From positions 233,427-297,426 of the forward strand of contig NW_025955002.1 in the NCBI RefSeq assembly GCF_022376445.1: 64,000 nt of DNA. Reading direction: 5' to 3'. A model generated the notes under the pieces. That model saw nothing but the letters and a program-made list of their open reading frames with translations. It was not told the origin of the DNA and searched no databases. A program made the position numbers and the translations under genes. The stretch is from Fomitopsis serialis. Taxonomy: Eukaryota; Basidiomycota; Agaricomycetes; Polyporales; Fomitopsidaceae. Of the stretch, positions 47,203 through 57,380 are shown in pieces; the stretch's first letter is position 1; each line of letters opens with the position of its first letter.

Positions 47203-48214
47203 TTGACGCGACCGAAAAAAACACAAAAGCCACACAAAAACCCAACCGTGAGGTCGAGCAGTGGTATGCGAGGCCTCTGTGTCTATGAGATGTACGGGGG
47301 ACTGTACAGTGGTCTAGGTAAGAAGGAGGAGGACGGACAAGACTCCGAACGACGTGGGAGAGCTTCGAAGATGTCGAAGACTGTTCGAAGACGAGGGCTA
47401 AGCCTCGAAGGTAGGAGGGAGGGTTTCGACAGACGTGTCGAACGAACGGTGACAAGGAAGGCGAGCGACGGCAGGAGAAGAAGTGTAGAGCCACTCGGGG
47501 CAACTACGAGCTGGCGAACGTACTGGTGAACTGACTGACTGACTGACTGGCCCCGAACGTACTGGCTGACTGGCGAACTTGCTGACTTTCGAACGTACTG
47601 ACTGGCTGACGAACCTCGCCGGTGCGAGGTGAGATTGAGAGGGTAAGGGGGTCTCTGAGATTCGAAGGGAACCAGTCCCAGAGTATATACAGGGAAACAC
47701 AGCTATTACCACTACGGAGCTCCAACGGCCCCAAACATCCGGCTATGGCTTCTAACACGTGACAACTGCTCTCGGGCTCGCTAACCAGTGGTCCGAAGGC
47801 CGACCGGCTATCACATGACACCGGAAACCGAGACCACTCGTCGAGGATGTGAGACGACCTGCAAGGACTCACTGGACATCCTGTAGCATCCTATGGTCTT
47901 GTAGGAGTTCTTCTAACACCGTAGCACATCTTCTAACATTGTAGCATGTCTTCTAACATGTTTGAGTGTCTTCTAACACATAGTGCATCTTCGAGTGACC
48001 TGCGTGCTCTGGGGTTGTCTAGATAGGTGGGTAGGTGCCCCTATAGCGTTGCTGAGGTGTTGGAAGGTCGCGGATAGGCTTCTAAGGTGAGCCAGGATTG
48101 GCTACGAACTTCGAAATCTTCGAACAGTTGTAGTGGATCTTCTAAGAGCTTCGGAGCATCGTAGAGGCCTAGATTGCGTTTTCGGGGCTTAGATAGCCTA
48201 GAGGCGTATCAACA
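47203..48214. mobile_element. 1.0-kb insertion (i) in the KDZ gene
   Basis: The flanks read LLRDA on one side and QDIR on the other, so this block interrupts one continuous KDZ frame. Its first 0.5 kb (to about 47700) is repeated at 57381-57870 in insertion (iii). Ends are weakly inverted (ACGTTGACG at the left, TATCAACAT at the right). The right half has a 20-bp tandem repeat and no coding frame. Probably a non-autonomous copy of the family represented by insertion (iii). Confidence 0.65.
47911..47990 (+). repeat. 20-bp tandem repeat, four units
   Basis: TTCTAACA begins units at 47911, 47931, 47951 and 47971, followed by variable CCGTAGCACATC-like sequence. It lies inside insertion (i). Confidence 0.8.
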
Positions 48215-49555
48215 TGCGTCTCGTAGCAGGTCGAACTCCGATAACGTTGTCATTTCCATCACCTCGGACCATGTCAGCGACGGCCGTGGCGGGACGAGCT
48301 GGGCGGCGCGGCGATTGTACTCGGTGAGAGCTTTTCGGACTGCTTCTGCGCGGGTCTTCAGTGCCTTCCCAATCTTCTCGCGCATCTTGTACCCTGTGAA
48401 TGCATGAGAATACAAGTGGCCGCGAACTGTGAGTAGTACTGAGTACTCACCTGTGCCACTCATTCCCAGCTTCGTGAGCTCAAGGAGACGCTGCACGACC
48501 AGGCGCTCGAGGTTGTCGAGCGCGCACCTGTATTTCCGTCGATCGAGCTCACCGAGGTACTGCCTGTATATCACGTCTGCTGGCTGCCAATGGTCGGCAA
48601 GCTCGAGCTCATGCTCGATGATTCGTGCTTCTTCGTCAAGGGCTTTCCAATGCCCGAACATGCTTGAGTAGAGTGATAGAATGGTTGTTTTGTTGGGGTT
48701 TGCGGCACCGATGCGCTTCATGTGTTCAGCACAGACGTATTCTGTCTTCGCAGCTTGCAATTTTTGCCTGCAAACAGAAGTGAGTGCAGGTAGGATCTCG
48801 AAGATGACACTTACCAGGCATTCTCTAACTTCAGCAATACCTCCAGGTAATCGATCCGACGGCTGACCGACAATGGTTCCGCCTTCAGGCCACGTAGATA
48901 CGCGCGCTCTTCTGCAACATAGTTCTCGTATTCGGCTGGTCCTGCTCGTAGTTCATCTGACAGCACTCGGACAACCTCACCATCGAGACGAATGATTTCT
49001 AGAGCTTGCCGGTAGTTGTTCCAGATGAACGAGGCTGAATTGGTCAGCAACGCCAGAGACAAGTATGTAGTACTCACCCGATTCTACATGTTTTCGCTCA
49101 GCCCAGTGCCCGAAAAACTCCTCAATTGCTTGATGGCGGTGGAAGGCAGTCGAAAGCCGCGTACCCACAGCAAGCGCATTGGATTCAGAAAACAGGCGTT
49201 CACAACCTTCGAAGTCTTCCTTACCGACGCCTTCCATATACAGAGGATGCCAGTCCAGTTGGCATCCCCTGTTGTGGCTATAGCCATGGAAGGCGGCTAC
49301 GACGCCCGAGAAGCGCGCTGCCCGCGCCTTTGCGCCAATGGAGCTTGTCTCCACAGTCTTCGTGAACGCGCATGCTATGTCATAGCCGAGTTTGATGTTG
49401 TTGCCGTATACGTCGATCATCTTCGCGACGATGGCGAGCGGATATTTCATGCTGCAAGCAACGATCAGATCAATCAGTAGCTATACTAGAATGATGTCAG
49501 AAACGTACAGCTCACCGCTTCGGATCATGTCGCACATGATCAGAAGCTGGCCATG
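48215..49555 (-). pseudogene. KDZ transposase, central segment C
   Basis: Minus-strand exons separated by good GT-AG introns encode, in order: MCDMIRSGEL and KYPLAIVAKMIDVYG; the core GYDIACAF, AAFHGYSHNRGCQLDWHP, EDFEGCERLFSESNAL, then AFHRHQAIEEFFGHW; FIWNNYRQAL; CALDNLERLVVQRLLEL with MSGTGYKMREKIGKALK; and PRPSLTWSEVMEMTTLSEFD. These are hallmark stretches of KDZ transposases, which catalyse cut-and-paste transposition of large DNA elements in fungi. The segment starts at the Gypsy target duplication and ends at insertion (i), whose first codons give a premature TGA at 48209-48211. Confidence 0.85.
49551..49555. other. Target site duplication CCATG (left)
   Basis: CCATG directly precedes the 5' LTR and recurs directly after the 3' LTR (57092-57096). 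The KDZ reading frame runs on through a single copy of it. Confidence 0.9.
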
Positions 49556-50160
49556 TGTCACGTTCCGTGCCACCAAGACCACCTCCGAACTCCAGTTCCG
49601 TTTTCTCCGTCTCCGTTTCTCCGAACTCCGGTCTAATTGTATTCGCTTAGCCTATCTTCTCCCGCATTACAATTAGCGTACCGCATGGTCTCTATCTTGC
49701 ACGGACAATTAGCTTATTGTATTCACCCCGGTTACTAACATCTCCGGTCTTCCGTTATTGTTTTCCGTATCCCTTCCTCCGACTTATTGTCTTCCGTTCA
49801 CAATTAGGACTCTTAGTATAAAAGACCGAACTGTAGCACTGTTGTACTCCAGTTCGAATATCTCGTTTATCCTCGTCTAACCAATCCGATTTCCTTTCCT
49901 CCGAACTCCTGTCTGAACTCCGGACTTCCGTCCGACCTCTGTCTAGTTTCTCTCGCTCTCGTCTTCTCCTCCTCCTTCCTCCGACTATATCTCCGGACTC
50001 CGTCATAGTCCACCTCCGTCCAAGTCCAAATAGAGGACCTCGTCGAGTTCTCCCAGGGGCGTTGTTAATAGCTTCGCCAAGTCCTCATTCCACTGCGCTC
50101 CGAAACTCCGGACTTCGTAACTCCGACCTCGGACTTCGTCTCGAGCGCACGATCCTAACA
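49556..50160 (+). repeat. 5' LTR of the Gypsy element
   Basis: Begins TGTCACGTTCC and ends CCTAACA. It contains a TATAAAAG box at 49817-49824. The start of the transcript is expected about 30 bases further on, near 49850, where the sequence complementary to the primer binding site begins. Confidence 0.95.
49817..49824 (+). promoter_or_regulatory. LTR promoter TATA box
   Basis: TATAAAAG inside the 5' LTR, 33 bases upstream of the predicted transcript 5' end at about 49850. The same box is at 56746-56753 in the 3' LTR. Confidence 0.75.
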
Positions 50161-50162
50161 GT

Positions 50163-50174
50163 ATATTCGAACTG
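50163..50174 (+). other. Self-complementary primer binding site (Tf1-type)
   Basis: ATATTCGAACTG, two bases after the LTR, is the exact reverse complement of CAGTTCGAATAT at 49850-49861 in the LTR, about 33 bases after the TATA box where transcription should start. In Tf1-type elements the RNA 5' end folds back onto the PBS and primes reverse transcription after cleavage, without a tRNA. No tRNA-type TGG start is found at the LTR edge. Confidence 0.8.
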
Positions 50175-50191
50175 ACTCTTGGGATCTCGAC

Positions 50192-51571
50192 ATGACCGAC
50201 GATTTCCGCGGGTTCTCCGCCCGACGTTATAATGTTCCGTTGGTCAACAATCCGACTCCGGTTACACCCACTCGAGCTGCACCCGTTACGCCCACAGTTA
50301 GGGGTACCGCTGTAATACTCCCACCGGACACCGTTTCACGTTCTCCGGTTCCTTCTTCCCGTCGCACCAGCCACAATCCGTTTGAGGATCCTGCCTTCCG
50401 TGAAGGAGGAGCAAACCCGGTCTATAGTCCGGGCGGGCCAATCAACTGGCCTCCACAACCGATTCCAGATCGTTCTCCAATTCTTCCGGAGTTGGTTCCG
50501 CTACCTCCTTCCATCCGTTCGTCACCTCGTCGTGACCCGCCTCCAACGGGTCAGGATGTCAACCACGAGCTCGCCGGAGCTATTTCGCTCCTGGCTACCA
50601 CCCTCCAGCGACAGTCTGCCGCTCCGACGCAACCCTCTTCGCGCGAGCGGAACAACGTCCGGGAGCCGGACCAGTTCGACGGTTCGGACTCGACCAAACT
50701 CCGGTCGTTCTTCACCCAGCTGGAGCTCGTTTTCAAAGCTCGCCCCCAGACATTCGACTCCGACGAGAAGAAGGTCACGTACGCCGTCTCCTATCTCAAA
50801 GGTACTGCTCTGCAATGGTTCGAGCCGTACCTATTGGAGCAAGTGTCGTCTACCCCTCCCTTGTTCCTGACGGACTACGAGGAGTTCCAGCAGGAACTCC
50901 GAATCAACTTTGGTCCGTACGACGCCACCGGACAAGCGGAACACGACCTCGTAAACCTGTCCATGTCCGAGAATCAACGGATCGCGAAGTACATCACCAA
51001 CTTCAGCCGTCTCGCGACACAGGTTCGTTGGGGCACTTCCGCCCTCCGCTACCAGTTCTACAAAGGTCTTCCGGCGCGTCTGAAGGACCGCATCTCCGAA
51101 GTCGGGAAGCCCTCCACTCTGGAGGAGCTCCGAAACCTGGCCCAAGCGCTCGACCATCGTTACTGGGAGCGCAAGGCTGAGCAGTCTAGGGAATCCCCCA
51201 GCTCGCACAAGTCCGGCCAGAAGTCAGCCGACTCCAAGTCCGACTCCAAAACGTCGCAGCCTGCGAAGTCCGGTTCCTCCGGCTCGCAGAACACGTCCTC
51301 CTCTACTCCGTCCAAGTCGTCGACTTCGTCTACTCCGAAGGCGCAGTCCAAAGCCCCCGCTAAGCCGTACTCCGACAAGCTGGGCAAGGACGGCAAGTTA
51401 ACGCAGGAGGAGCGTCAGCGACATTTCAACAACAACCTCTGCCTCTTCTGCGGCGGTGCCGGACATACTGCCAATGCCTGCCCGAAGAAGACGTCGTCCG
51501 CTGCCAAAGGCCGCGCTGCCGAAACAACTCCGGCGACGACTCCAGAGGCTCCGAAGGAGTCAAAAAACTAG
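50192..51571 (+). CDS. gag: Gag of the Gypsy element (459 aa)
   Basis: Capsid-nucleocapsid precursor that packages element RNA. ATG lies 31 bases after the LTR. Residues 1-150 are Pro/Ser/Thr-rich and disordered. The Ty3-type capsid domain covers about residues 160-320, with LRSFFTQLELVF, ALQWFEPYL, YEEFQQELRINFGP, ITNFSRLATQV and YKGLPARLKDRI. A Ser/Lys-rich linker precedes the zinc knuckle CLFCGGAGHTANAC (CX2CX4HX4C) near residue 420. The frame is intact to TAG, which directly follows the slippery heptamer AAAAAAC. Pol continues in the -1 frame. Confidence 0.93.
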   Translation: MTDDFRGFSARRYNVPLVNNPTPVTPTRAAPVTPTVRGTAVILPPDTVSRSPVPSSRRTSHNPFEDPAFREGGANPVYSPGGPINWPPQPIPDRSPILPELVPLPPSIRSSPRRDPPPTGQDVNHELAGAISLLATTLQRQSAAPTQPSSRERNNVREPDQFDGSDSTKLRSFFTQLELVFKARPQTFDSDEKKVTYAVSYLKGTALQWFEPYLLEQVSSTPPLFLTDYEEFQQELRINFGPYDATGQAEHDLVNLSMSENQRIAKYITNFSRLATQVRWGTSALRYQFYKGLPARLKDRISEVGKPSTLEELRNLAQALDHRYWERKAEQSRESPSSHKSGQKSADSKSDSKTSQPAKSGSSGSQNTSSSTPSKSSTSSTPKAQSKAPAKPYSDKLGKDGKLTQEERQRHFNNNLCLFCGGAGHTANACPKKTSSAAKGRAAETTPATTPEAPKESKN

Positions 51572-51627
51572 TCCGCAGTCCTCCGACCTTCGCGCGCGGT
51601 GGGGACTGCGTTGACGATACCCGCGCG
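51562..51627 (+). promoter_or_regulatory. Programmed -1 frameshift cassette with potential pseudoknot
   Basis: Slippery heptamer A AAA AAC at 51562-51568 is in the gag frame and directly precedes the gag stop. After a 5-base spacer, CGCAGTCC (51574-51581) can pair with GGACTGCG (51603-51610). Loop bases CGCGCGG (51593-51599) can pair with CCGCGCG (51621-51627), giving an H-type pseudoknot. Slipping back one base enters the pol frame (KKLVRSPP), which is open into the protease. Confidence 0.8.
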
Positions 51628-54600
51628 GAACAGGTTCTCCGACTCAACGCGTCCGCTCTTTCCGACCCTTCGTCCCTCACAATTGAACTATTTTCCGACT
51701 CTGTACCATCACCCTTTCGCGCTCTTGTCGATTCCGGATCTTCGCACTGTTTTGTAGATTCGGACTTCGCGGAGAAATACCATCTTGTCACCTCGCCTGT
51801 TACTCCGCTCCGACTGCAGCTTTTCGACGGCACGTCTAACGAGACCATCACTCGGACCGCCTCGATTCCGCTCCACTTTCCCTCAGGGGAAGTTCTCTCC
51901 GTCGACTTCTACGTCACTCCGCTCGATAAGTCGGTCTCCGCCGTCCTGGGATACAGCTGGCTCTCCGCCTACAATCCGTTGATTGATTGGAAGAAGCGCA
52001 GCATCCAATTCCGAACCACACCTCCGACTCGTCCCGTATCTGACTCGGTACCACCTCCGATCCCTCCGGATCCTTTACCGGATCCTCCGTCTGCTCCGCG
52101 TACTGCTCCGCAGGTATCTCTTGTGAACGCTGTGGCGTTCTCTAGGGCCTGCAAGCTTGCCGGATCCACGAGCTATTCGCTCAATCTGGCCGTCGATTCA
52201 ACCTCTGCTCGCAGCTCATCCGTCTCCGACTCGCCTCCGGACCTCACCGGAATACCGGAGGAGTACCACGAGTTTGCGGATGTCTTCAGCAAGACCAAGG
52301 CGGATATCTTGCCGGAACACCGCCCGTACGACCTCAAAATCACCGTTGAGGACGGCGCTGTTCCACCCCTCGGACCTATCTATTCCTTGTCCAAGCTAGA
52401 GCTCGACACTCTCCGAGAGTACATTGATGAGAACCTCCGCTCTGGTTTCATCCGCCCTTCCAATTCTCCGTGCGGAGCTCCGGTCCTCTTCGTCAAGAAG
52501 AAAGACGGGTCGCTTCGTCTCTGTGTCGACTACCGGGGTTTGAATAAAATCACCCGGAAGGACCGCTATCCTCTTCCCCTCATCTCCGATCTCCTGGACA
52601 GTCCTCGGAAGGCCAGAATCTATACCAAGATTGACCTCCGGCACGCCTACAACCTTGTCCGGATTGCTCCGGGAGACGAGTGGAAGACCGCGTTCCGAAC
52701 TCGATACGGATCCTTTGAATGGCAAGTCATGCCCTTCGGACTTTCCAACGCCCCGGCGGCGTTTCAGCGTTTTGTCAACGAGATTTTTTCCGACCTACTC
52801 GACGTTCACGTCGTGGTTTATCTCGACGACATTCTCATCTATTCCGATAACCCCGAGGACCACCGGAAACACGTCAAGGAAGTACTCCGGCGGCTCCGAA
52901 AGCATCACCTCTACGCTCGTGCGGACAAGTGCGAATTTCACGCCGATTCCGTCGAGTACCTCGGGTACATCCTCTCCGCTGACGGTCTAACCATGGCTGA
53001 GTCTAAGGTCAAGGCGATTCTGGACTGGCCGGAACCCCGCAAAGTCCGAGACGTTCAATCGTTTCTCGGCTTCGCCAATTTCTACCGCCGGTTCATTCAC
53101 AATTACTCCGAAATCGTCCTACCGCTCACCCGACTCACCCGGAAATCCGTTGCCTGGAATTTCTCCGAGGACTGCCGTAAGGCGTTCAACGAGCTAAAGC
53201 AGGCTTTCACCACCGCTCCGATCCTGCACCACTGGATCCCCGACAAGCAGATCACCATCGAGACCGATGCGTCGGACTACGCAATCGCCGGAATATTGTC
53301 CATTACCGCGGACTCCGGGGAAATCCACCCGATCGCTTTTCACTCTCGGACCTTGACTGGTGCGGAACTGAACTACGACACTCACGATAAGGAACTCTTG
53401 GCTATTTTTGAAGCCTTCAAGACGTGGCGGCATTATCTCGAAGGCTCCGAATCTCCGGTCGACGTTGTCACGGACCACAAGAACTCGAATACTTCGCTAC
53501 CACAAAACTCCTGACGCGACGTCAAGCGCGTTGGTCGGAGTTCCTCTCGCAGTTCAATATGATCATCCGATTCCGCCCCGGAAAACTCGGAAGCAAACCC
53601 GACGCACTCACGCGCCGTTGGGATGTCTACCCAAAAGAGGGGATAGTGACTACTCCGTCGTCAACCCACACAACTTCCGACCTGTTTTCACGCAGGAACA
53701 GCTCGCTTCCTCTCTCCGGGCAACCATTCTCCGAGAACCAGTCCTCCGCGCATCCCTCATCCACGACGAACATCTACTCCGTTCCGACATCCGGACTGCT
53801 CAGTCGCCTCCTTCCCTGACTCTGAGCTCGCTGCGGACTCGCTCTGGCCTCTCAGGGCGACAACGCACGCTGGTCCATCGACGAAGAAGGCTTCCTGCGT
53901 CTTAGTGGTCACATCTACGTACCGGACGTGGACGATCTCCGTCTCCGGGTACTCCGATCCCGTCACGACCATCCGACCGCTGGACACTACGGTCAGAACA
54001 AGACGCAAGCCCTCATACTCCGGGACTATTCCTGGCCCGGACTCCGTCTCTTCGTCCGAGACTACTGCAAGTCCTGTACCGTCTGTGCACGAGCCAAAGT
54101 CCCCGTCATCTTCCTTATGGCACGCTCAAACAACTCCCAATCCCGAGCGACCCTGGAACTCCATCTCCATGGACCTCATCGAGCAGCTTCCGGACTCCGA
54201 TGGTTTCACCGCCATCCTCGTCGTAGTCGACCGCCTCACCAAGCAGTCCATTTTCATACCTACGCACGACACCCTTACCGCTCCGGAACTTGCGGACCTC
54301 TTCGTCCTCCATGTATTCTCCAAGCACGGAGTTCCCTCGCACGTTACCTCCGATCGGGGCTCGGAGTTCGTGTCCCATTTCTTCCGCTCACTCGGTAAAG
54401 CCCTCGACATGCGCCTTCACTTCACTCCGTTATCATCCGGAAGGCGATGGCCAAACCGAACGAGTCAACCAGACCCTGGAACAGTACATCCGGGTCTACT
54501 GCAACTACCAGCAGGACAACTGGTCGGTCTCCTGCCCTTGCGGAGTTTGCTTACAACAATGCTCCGAATGCGACCACCGGAATTTCGCCCTTCTTTGCCA

Positions 54601-55247
54601 ACAAGGGTTACAATCCGGCCCTCGCTGTTCATCCCGAACGCGATCTCACTTCCGCGCGCGCACGCGAGTTTGTCGTCGACTTAGACGAACTCCATACCTT
54701 GCTCCGGACGAATATCGTTCAGGCCCAAGCCCGTACCAGTCCAAGCGGACAAACACCGGCTTCCGGCTCCGGACCTTAAGTCGGAGATACCGTCTTCGTC
54801 AAAGCCGAACATTTCCGCTCCACACGTCCCGCAAAGAAGTTCTCCGAAAAGAACCTAGGACCTTATACCATTATCGCCCAAGCCGGTTCACATTCCTTCA
54901 CTCTTCGACTCCCAGACACTATGCGTGCTGTTCACCCAGTCTTCCACGTCTCACAGCTCGAGCCCGCAACTCCGAACACCATACCAGGACGGGTTCAGTC
55001 TCCACCTCCGCCAGTCCTTATCGACGGAGAACGGAGTTCGAGATCTCCGAAATCCTGGACTCCAAGATTGATCGTCGACGTCGTGCCTGCCAGTTTATTA
55101 TACTATGTACGCTGGGCTGGTTACGAAGGAACTGACGAGGAAACCTCCTGGATTCTCGCCACGGAACTCGAAAACGCTGCGGAGCTCGTCTCAGACTTTC
55201 ACGCCGCATATCCGACGAAACCCGGACCTTTAGCCTCACTTCCGTAG
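51569..55247 (+). pseudogene. pol: Pol polyprotein of the Gypsy element, frameshifted
   Basis: Order: aspartic protease (ALVDSGSSHCFVDS), reverse transcriptase (CVDYRGLNKITRKDRYPLP, MPFGLSNAPAAFQRFVN, YLDD box in VVYLDDILIYS), RNase H ([27 protein letters not shown]), integrase HHCC zinc finger (HPTAGHYGQNKTQA with CKSCTVCARAK), integrase core with the acidic residues in [19 protein letters not shown] and [10 protein letters not shown], then a GPY/F-type end (LGPYTIIAQ) and a chromodomain ([27 protein letters not shown]). The first frame is intact from the frameshift cassette to about 53484. After that there are roughly eight one-base shifts, near 53484, 53638, 53815, 53850, 54110, 54430, 54532 and in the chromodomain. 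Confidence 0.93.
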
Positions 55248-55337
55248 TCTCCGACTCCGTTGCAATTCTTACGGGCAGGACCACACCGGAGTTACATTGA
55301 AGGAAAAGAAAAACAATTTTGGGGCTGTGCCGTATTC

Positions 55338-56317
55338 TTACTCGTCCTCACTACCCGACCTCTCCTCGTTCTCCGGGTCGTACTCGCTGTCGGAGTCCGA
55401 CGACTCCGCTTCCTCCTCCTCCATCTCCTGGAGCTTCTCCGGCTCCGCGATCTTCTCCAGCTTCTCCACCATTCCCGCAAAGTGGTGGGCGACCACCCTC
55501 TCCCTCCGGTACGACTCCTTCTTCCACTCGTCCGCGCCTCCCGGACTTTCGCGACGGAGTCCCTGGACCTCCACCAGGAGGGCCTCGAGCAACTCCGCGC
55601 TCGTCATCCCGGAGCTCGAGTCCCGCTGCCAGATCCGACGACCATCGCTCAGGAGCATCTCATACTCCTGAGCCACGGCCATCTTCTTGGAGGATCCGGC
55701 CTCCGGCTCCGGCATCATCTCCACGTCGGAGTCCGCGACCACGGACTTCGACTTCTTCGCCGACCTCTTCTTCGGCTCCGACTCTTCGCTTCTTCGTCCT
55801 CTTCCGGGTCGTCTCCGGCTTCTCCGTCGAACCCTTGCATGCCGCCTTGTCGCGCTGGCATGCGACGCAGGACTTCTTGCGTCCCACGTTCTCGAAGATG
55901 CACTCCAGGCCCTTGACCCGGCACCGGTCGCACTCCGTGCTGTTTTCCCCTAGCCCGAATCCCGGACCATGGCATTGGGTACTCACTGGACACTCCGGAC
56001 GACTCCGGCTCCTCCGTTGCCTCCGCTTCTCCGCCCGCGCTTCCTCAACTCCTCCGCCCTCTTTCCTCCACGGCCTTCTCCTCCGCCGCCGCACTCGCCC
56101 TCTGCTCCGCCTCGATGCGCTTAGCGCGCTCCTCCGCCTCCTTCCGCTCCCGCTCCTCCGCTTCCGCACGCGCCTTTGCCTCGGCCTCCGCCTTCTCCTT
56201 CGCCTCGGCCTCCGCGCGACGTCGCGCCTCCTTTGCGGCCTTCGCTGCGTTGAGCCTCTTCTCCAGCTCCTCGATGTCGTCGGCGCGGGTCGGGGTTGTG
56301 GTGACAGCGTCGGACAT
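55338..56317 (-). pseudogene. Antisense ORF of the Gypsy element: coiled coil plus paired Cys cluster
   Basis: On the minus strand an ATG at 56317 opens MSDAVTTTPTRADDIEELEK followed by an Ala/Glu/Lys/Arg coiled coil of about 75 residues. Downstream, in another frame, lies CDRCRVKGLEC and then CVACQRDKAAC: two CX2CX6C half clusters 10 residues apart. The C-terminal part (AVAQEYEMLLSDGRRIWQRD and an acidic end) is in a third frame and stops at 55338. A GT-AG intron-like segment precedes the Cys cluster. At least one or two one-base shifts separate the pieces. I recall similar antisense proteins in other mushroom Gypsy elements; the role is unknown. Confidence 0.65.
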
Positions 56318-56484
56318 GGTGGGGGCAACGGAGTACGGGAGTGGCGAGGAGATGGTGGGGAGTGGAGGTCAAGTTGTGAAGATGCGGACTCCGAAAATTT
56401 TCAGCCTTATATCGTTCAGATCTCAGATCTCGGCCACTTGCCATCGCCTATGGATCTCAGGGGTTCGATCCAGTTGGGAGGCAC

Positions 56485-57091
56485 TGTCACGTTCCGTGCC
56501 ACCAAGACCACCTCCGAACTCCAGTTCCGTTTTCTCCGTCTCCGTTTCTCCGAACTCCGGTCTAATTGTATTCGCTTAGCCTATCTTCTCCCGCATTACA
56601 ATTAGCGTACCGCATGGTCTCTATCTTGCACGGACAATTAGCTTATTGTATTCACTCCGGTTACTAACATCTCCGGTCTTCCGTTATTGTTTTCCGTATC
56701 CCTTCCTCCGACTTATTGTCTTCCGTTCACAATTAGGACTCTTAGTATAAAAGACCGAACTGTAGCACTGTTGTACTCCAGTTCGAATATCTCGTTTATC
56801 CTCGTCTAACCAATCCGATTTCCTTTCCTCCGAACTCCTGTCTGAACTCCGGACTTCCGTCCGACCTCTGTCTAGTCTCTCTCTCGCTCTCGTCTTCTCC
56901 TCCTCCTTCCTCCGACTCTATCTCCGGACTCCGTCATAGTCCACCTCCGTCCAAGTCCAAATAGAGGACCTCGTCGAGTTCTCCCAGGGGCGTTGTTAAT
57001 AGCTTCGCCAAGTCCTCATTCCACTGCGCTCCGAAACTCCGGACTTCGTAACTCCGACCTCGGACTTCGTCTCGAGCGCACGATCCTAACA
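56485..57091 (+). repeat. 3' LTR of the Gypsy element
   Basis: Matches the 5' LTR except for about four small changes (a C/T, an A/C, and a CT-repeat length difference near 56877). The short purine-rich stretch GTTGGGAGG just upstream is a weak polypurine-tract candidate. Confidence 0.95.
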
Positions 57092-57096
57092 CCATG
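57092..57096. other. Target site duplication CCATG (right)
   Basis: Second copy of the 5-bp duplication flanking the Gypsy element, followed by KDZ coding sequence on the minus strand. Confidence 0.9.
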
Positions 57097-57380
57097 TCGG
57101 CAAACGGCCACAAAGATCCCAGTGATGGAGAACAGCGCAAACATCTTCTTTAGCGCCTCGGGCCAGCGTTGCGCCAGCGTTCCATGCAGACAGTGACGGG
57201 CTCGGCGAGAACGTCGCCTTGATTGACATTGAGCCAGTCCATGTCATCGTCTTGTGGAGCAGCCGCGCCTTGGGTACTGTTGGAGGACGATGGGCCGGCA
57301 TCGCCAGGCACTGATGTGGCAGGCTTCGGCGGCCCCTGGTTGGATCAATCACCACGTCATCTATCAAATGTTTGATGACG
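57097..57380 (-). pseudogene. KDZ transposase, segment B
   Basis: Minus-strand frame DDDMDWLNVNQGD, then CMERWRNAGPEALKKMFALF and SITGIFVAVCRHG. It continues directly into segment C (HGQLLIMCDM) when the Gypsy element and one CCATG are left out. Toward 57380 the frame is shifted (VNVIKHLIDDVVIDPTRG in another frame) and then meets insertion (iii). Confidence 0.8.

Larger units (their letters stand above)
49556..57091 (+). mobile_element. Ty3/Gypsy chromovirus LTR retrotransposon, full length
   Basis: Full-length element of 7536 bp in plus orientation: 605-bp 5' LTR, self-priming PBS, gag, pol in the -1 frame (protease, reverse transcriptase, RNase H, integrase, chromodomain), an antisense ORF region, and a 607-bp 3' LTR. 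LTRs have TG/CA termini and differ at only about four places, so insertion is recent in evolutionary terms. The chromodomain and self-priming point to the Tf1/sushi branch of chromoviruses. Pol is broken by several one-base frameshifts. The element sits inside the KDZ transposase gene. Confidence 0.95.

Noticed and set aside
56455..56480. tRNA gene suggested by GGTTCGATCC
   Set aside because: A B-box-like sequence is present but there is no A-box, acceptor stem or cloverleaf around it.
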